64,000 nt of DNA from Streptomyces griseoluteus (GTDB lineage: Bacteria > Actinomycetota > Actinomycetes > Streptomycetales > Streptomycetaceae), in assembly GCF_004784465.1 (NCBI RefSeq), contig NZ_SRRU01000001.1, positions 496,001-560,000 on the forward strand, in the 5' to 3' direction. A program made the position numbers and the translations under genes. Numbering within the stretch: the first letter of the stretch is position 1; each line of letters begins with the position of its first letter. Below the pieces are notes generated by a model. It was not told the origin of the DNA. It made no database searches and worked only from the letters and a program-made list of their open reading frames with translations. Below, piece by piece: positions 62,892 through 64,000 of the stretch.

Positions 62892-62966
62892 TCAGGCAAA
62901 GCGAAACGAAGTGCTCTTCCGGACGGCGAAGCGAACGAAAAGGTGGCAGTCAGCCAGGAACGACAT
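62892..62966 (-). CDS. corA leader uORF2 (24 aa)
   Basis: ATG at 62966 shares its A with the stop of uORF1 (TGATG), a translational coupling signal. It encodes MSFLADCHLFVRFAVRKSTS plus four residues and stops at 62892. It has no separate ribosome site. The codon choice is AT-richer than in genes around it. Interpreted as the second half of a leader-peptide control element. Confidence 0.45.
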   Translation of the reverse strand: MSFLADCHLFVRFAVRKSTSFRFA

Positions 62967-63013
62967 CAACAGCCGGAAGAACGAGTGGTACTGCACGGTC
63001 GACTTCGATCCAT
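62966..63013 (-). CDS. corA leader uORF1 (15 aa)
   Basis: ATG at 63013 preceded by GGAGGAGGTGGGG, a ribosome site stronger than that of corA itself. It encodes MDRSRPCSTTRSSGC and stops at 62966. The strong initiation signal is the main evidence for translation. Position about 240 bases before the corA ATG. Confidence 0.5.
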   Translation of the reverse strand: MDRSRPCSTTRSSGC

Positions 63014-63180
63014 GACAGCCCCACCTCCTCCGGCCGGTCCCTCGTAAGGGAGTCTCATCGGCGTCGGGGACTCGACGGCGAGCATGTGCACGCGGCCCCG
63101 AACCACCGGCTCAGCGTAGCAGCAGCCCATCGTGTCAAGGCGCAGCTTTGCCTGCCGCTGACGAGATCTATGCTCACCGC

Positions 63181-63777
63181 ATGGTTGATGTTCTTCCCCT
63201 GGTCGAGGCGCGGCTGAACTCGGCGCTCGGTGAACCGGATGCGCGCGCCTCGGTCACCTTCCTCGGCGCCGACCGTATCGAGGTGCTGCGCTTCCAGGAG
63301 GGGGACGTGGTCCGCTACGCCACGCTGGGCATGTCGGCGCATCCCATGAGCGACCCCACGGCCATGGTGGTCGACCCCGTTGAGGGGCCGCGTGCCGAGC
63401 TGGTCCTCTCCGTCCGGGCGGGCATCACCGACACCGGTCCCGTGCTCCGCCCGCTCGCCGTGCTCGCCGCGTCCCCGCAGGTCGAGGGCGTGATCGTGGC
63501 ACCCGGTGCCTCGCTGGACGTGGGGGAACCGCTGTGGCCCGGCGCGCCCTTCACCTCGGTACTGGTGGGGGAGCCGGGCGGGCTGGTGGAGGACCTGGAG
63601 CTGGACACCCCGCTGGACCCGGTGCGCTTCCTGCCGCTGCTGCCGATGACCCCGAACGAGGCGGCGTGGAAGCGGGTGCACGGGGCCGCGGCGCTGCAGG
63701 AGCGGTGGCTCAGCCACGGCACGGATCTGCGCGACCCGAACCGTGCGTCGGTGCCGCTGGGGCCGTCGCCCGAGTGA
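63181..63777 (+). CDS. Suppressor of fused (SUFU) domain protein
   Basis: 198 aa from the ATG at 63181 (MVDVLPLVEARLNSALGEPD). The SUFU (PF05076) pattern includes YATLGMSAHPM, ELVLSV, and the FTSVLVGEPGGLVEDLELDTPLDPVRFLPLLPMTPNEAAW segment. Bacterial SUFU proteins are of unknown function, sometimes linked to immunity/toxin systems elsewhere. Here it sits in the core order beside a DUF6758 gene, as in other Streptomyces. Confidence 0.92.
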   Translation: MVDVLPLVEARLNSALGEPDARASVTFLGADRIEVLRFQEGDVVRYATLGMSAHPMSDPTAMVVDPVEGPRAELVLSVRAGITDTGPVLRPLAVLAASPQVEGVIVAPGASLDVGEPLWPGAPFTSVLVGEPGGLVEDLELDTPLDPVRFLPLLPMTPNEAAWKRVHGAAALQERWLSHGTDLRDPNRASVPLGPSPE

Positions 63778-63916
63778 GGCCGGGGTGCGGCCGGAGTGAG
63801 CAAGCTCACCAAGTGCCGTGCAGGGGCGCGGAGTTGGCCGGACTCCGGAATCGGGCCGGGGCCGTACGGGTGATCGTCCTTGACGTGCGGCGGCCGGGGT
63901 AGGACCGTGGGGCTCT

Positions 63917-64000
63917 ATGAGGGGCGAACCCAGTTGCCCGAGGTGTGGTGGCCGGGTCCGGGCGCCCGGTCTCTTCGCCGACACGTGGCAGTGCGACACG
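63917..64000 (+). CDS. DUF6758 zinc-ribbon protein, N-terminal part only
   Basis: Starts at the ATG at 63917 and runs off the window after 28 codons. The N-terminus MRGEPSCPRCGGRVRAPGLF with CPRC and then WQC matches what I remember as the DUF6758 family, which follows the SUFU gene in Streptomyces. A G-rich stretch (gtgggg) lies 5-9 bases upstream. Confidence 0.75.
   Translation, partial: MRGEPSCPRCGGRVRAPGLFADTWQCDT

Larger units (their letters stand above)
62722..63180. promoter_or_regulatory. corA leader / divergent region with upstream ORFs
   Basis: 459 bases between corA and the SUFU gene. On the minus strand it contains, in order, a possible promoter (TTGACA near 63138-63133), two tiny coupled ORFs described separately, an 8- to 10-base direct repeat (gatctgcct twice near 62882-62900), and the corA ribosome site. 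The layout suits translational or Rho-dependent control of corA by a leader peptide, as known for corL/corA and mgtL/mgtA in Salmonella; the family relation is by analogy only. Confidence 0.5.

Noticed and set aside
63534..63902. Plus-strand frame over the end of the SUFU gene
   Set aside because: Shadow frame; Gly/Ala/Arg-rich with no start signal.

Overview
This is a high-GC actinobacterial chromosome segment, almost certainly from a Streptomyces. The GC is about 72%, codons end overwhelmingly in G or C, and GTG starts and 4-bp ATGA/GTGA overlaps are frequent. The gene order (BldK-type peptide importers, mshB, fdxA-dapC, dapE, a TIGR00730/LOG gene, folP2-like, tag, ECF sigma-anti-sigma-HtrA-TatB, mrp, corA, SUFU, DUF6758) is the Streptomyces core arrangement as I remember it. 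About 60 genes are supported. I see no rRNA, tRNA, CRISPR array, insertion sequence or prophage.

Layout. 1-6.3 kb: the end of a HATPase-type kinase gene, a coiled membrane protein resembling the C-terminal part of TPM-domain proteins, an orphan family 5 solute-binding lipoprotein and typA. 6.7-26 kb: three complete peptide/nickel-type ABC importers. Clusters 1 (+ strand, 6710-12978) and 2 (- strand, 19971-13841) have the same unusual order (permease C, binding protein, permease B, ATPase D, ATPase F), which is the order of the S. coelicolor bldK operon. They are closely related copies facing each other around a methyltransferase gene. Cluster 3 (20442-26008) has the ordinary order (binding protein, B, C, D, F). 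An S9 peptidase follows.

28-34 kb is partly accessory: a small membrane protein, a compact second Rho with its own promoter and long leader, a GNAT gene, an XRE/DUF397 (WhiJ-type) pair, a frameshifted remnant, a Uma2-family protein and mycothiol deacetylase mshB with a small membrane partner. 34-42 kb: a large cell-wall-facing membrane protein, a translationally coupled ABC-2 exporter with a two-component system, a SirB1/transglutaminase-type protein and a GNAT protein. 42-50.4 kb: fdxA, dapC, a small secreted protein, a lysozyme-fold membrane protein, dapE, a LOG-like gene, a divergent folP (folP2), a DivIVA-like membrane protein, tag and an enoyl-CoA hydratase with a perfect palindrome just upstream.

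50.7-57 kb: DUF3117, an O-methyltransferase divergent from an ECF sigma/anti-sigma/HtrA/TatB block matching the mycobacterial sigE-rseA-htrA-tatB locus, and a conserved hypothetical gene. 57-64 kb: mrp, DUF1003, an MgtE_N/CBS protein without a channel domain, a lipoprotein, a hypothetical gene, corA with a long leader holding two coupled upstream ORFs, a SUFU-domain protein and the start of a DUF6758 gene.

The items that most deserve follow-up are the Rho paralogue carrying Ser at the E. coli Gly337 position, the corA leader with tandem uORFs, the AT-rich synonymous island inside the LOG-like gene, the inverted BldK duplication, the possible ATT start of the O-methyltransferase and the palindrome at the enoyl-CoA hydratase gene.
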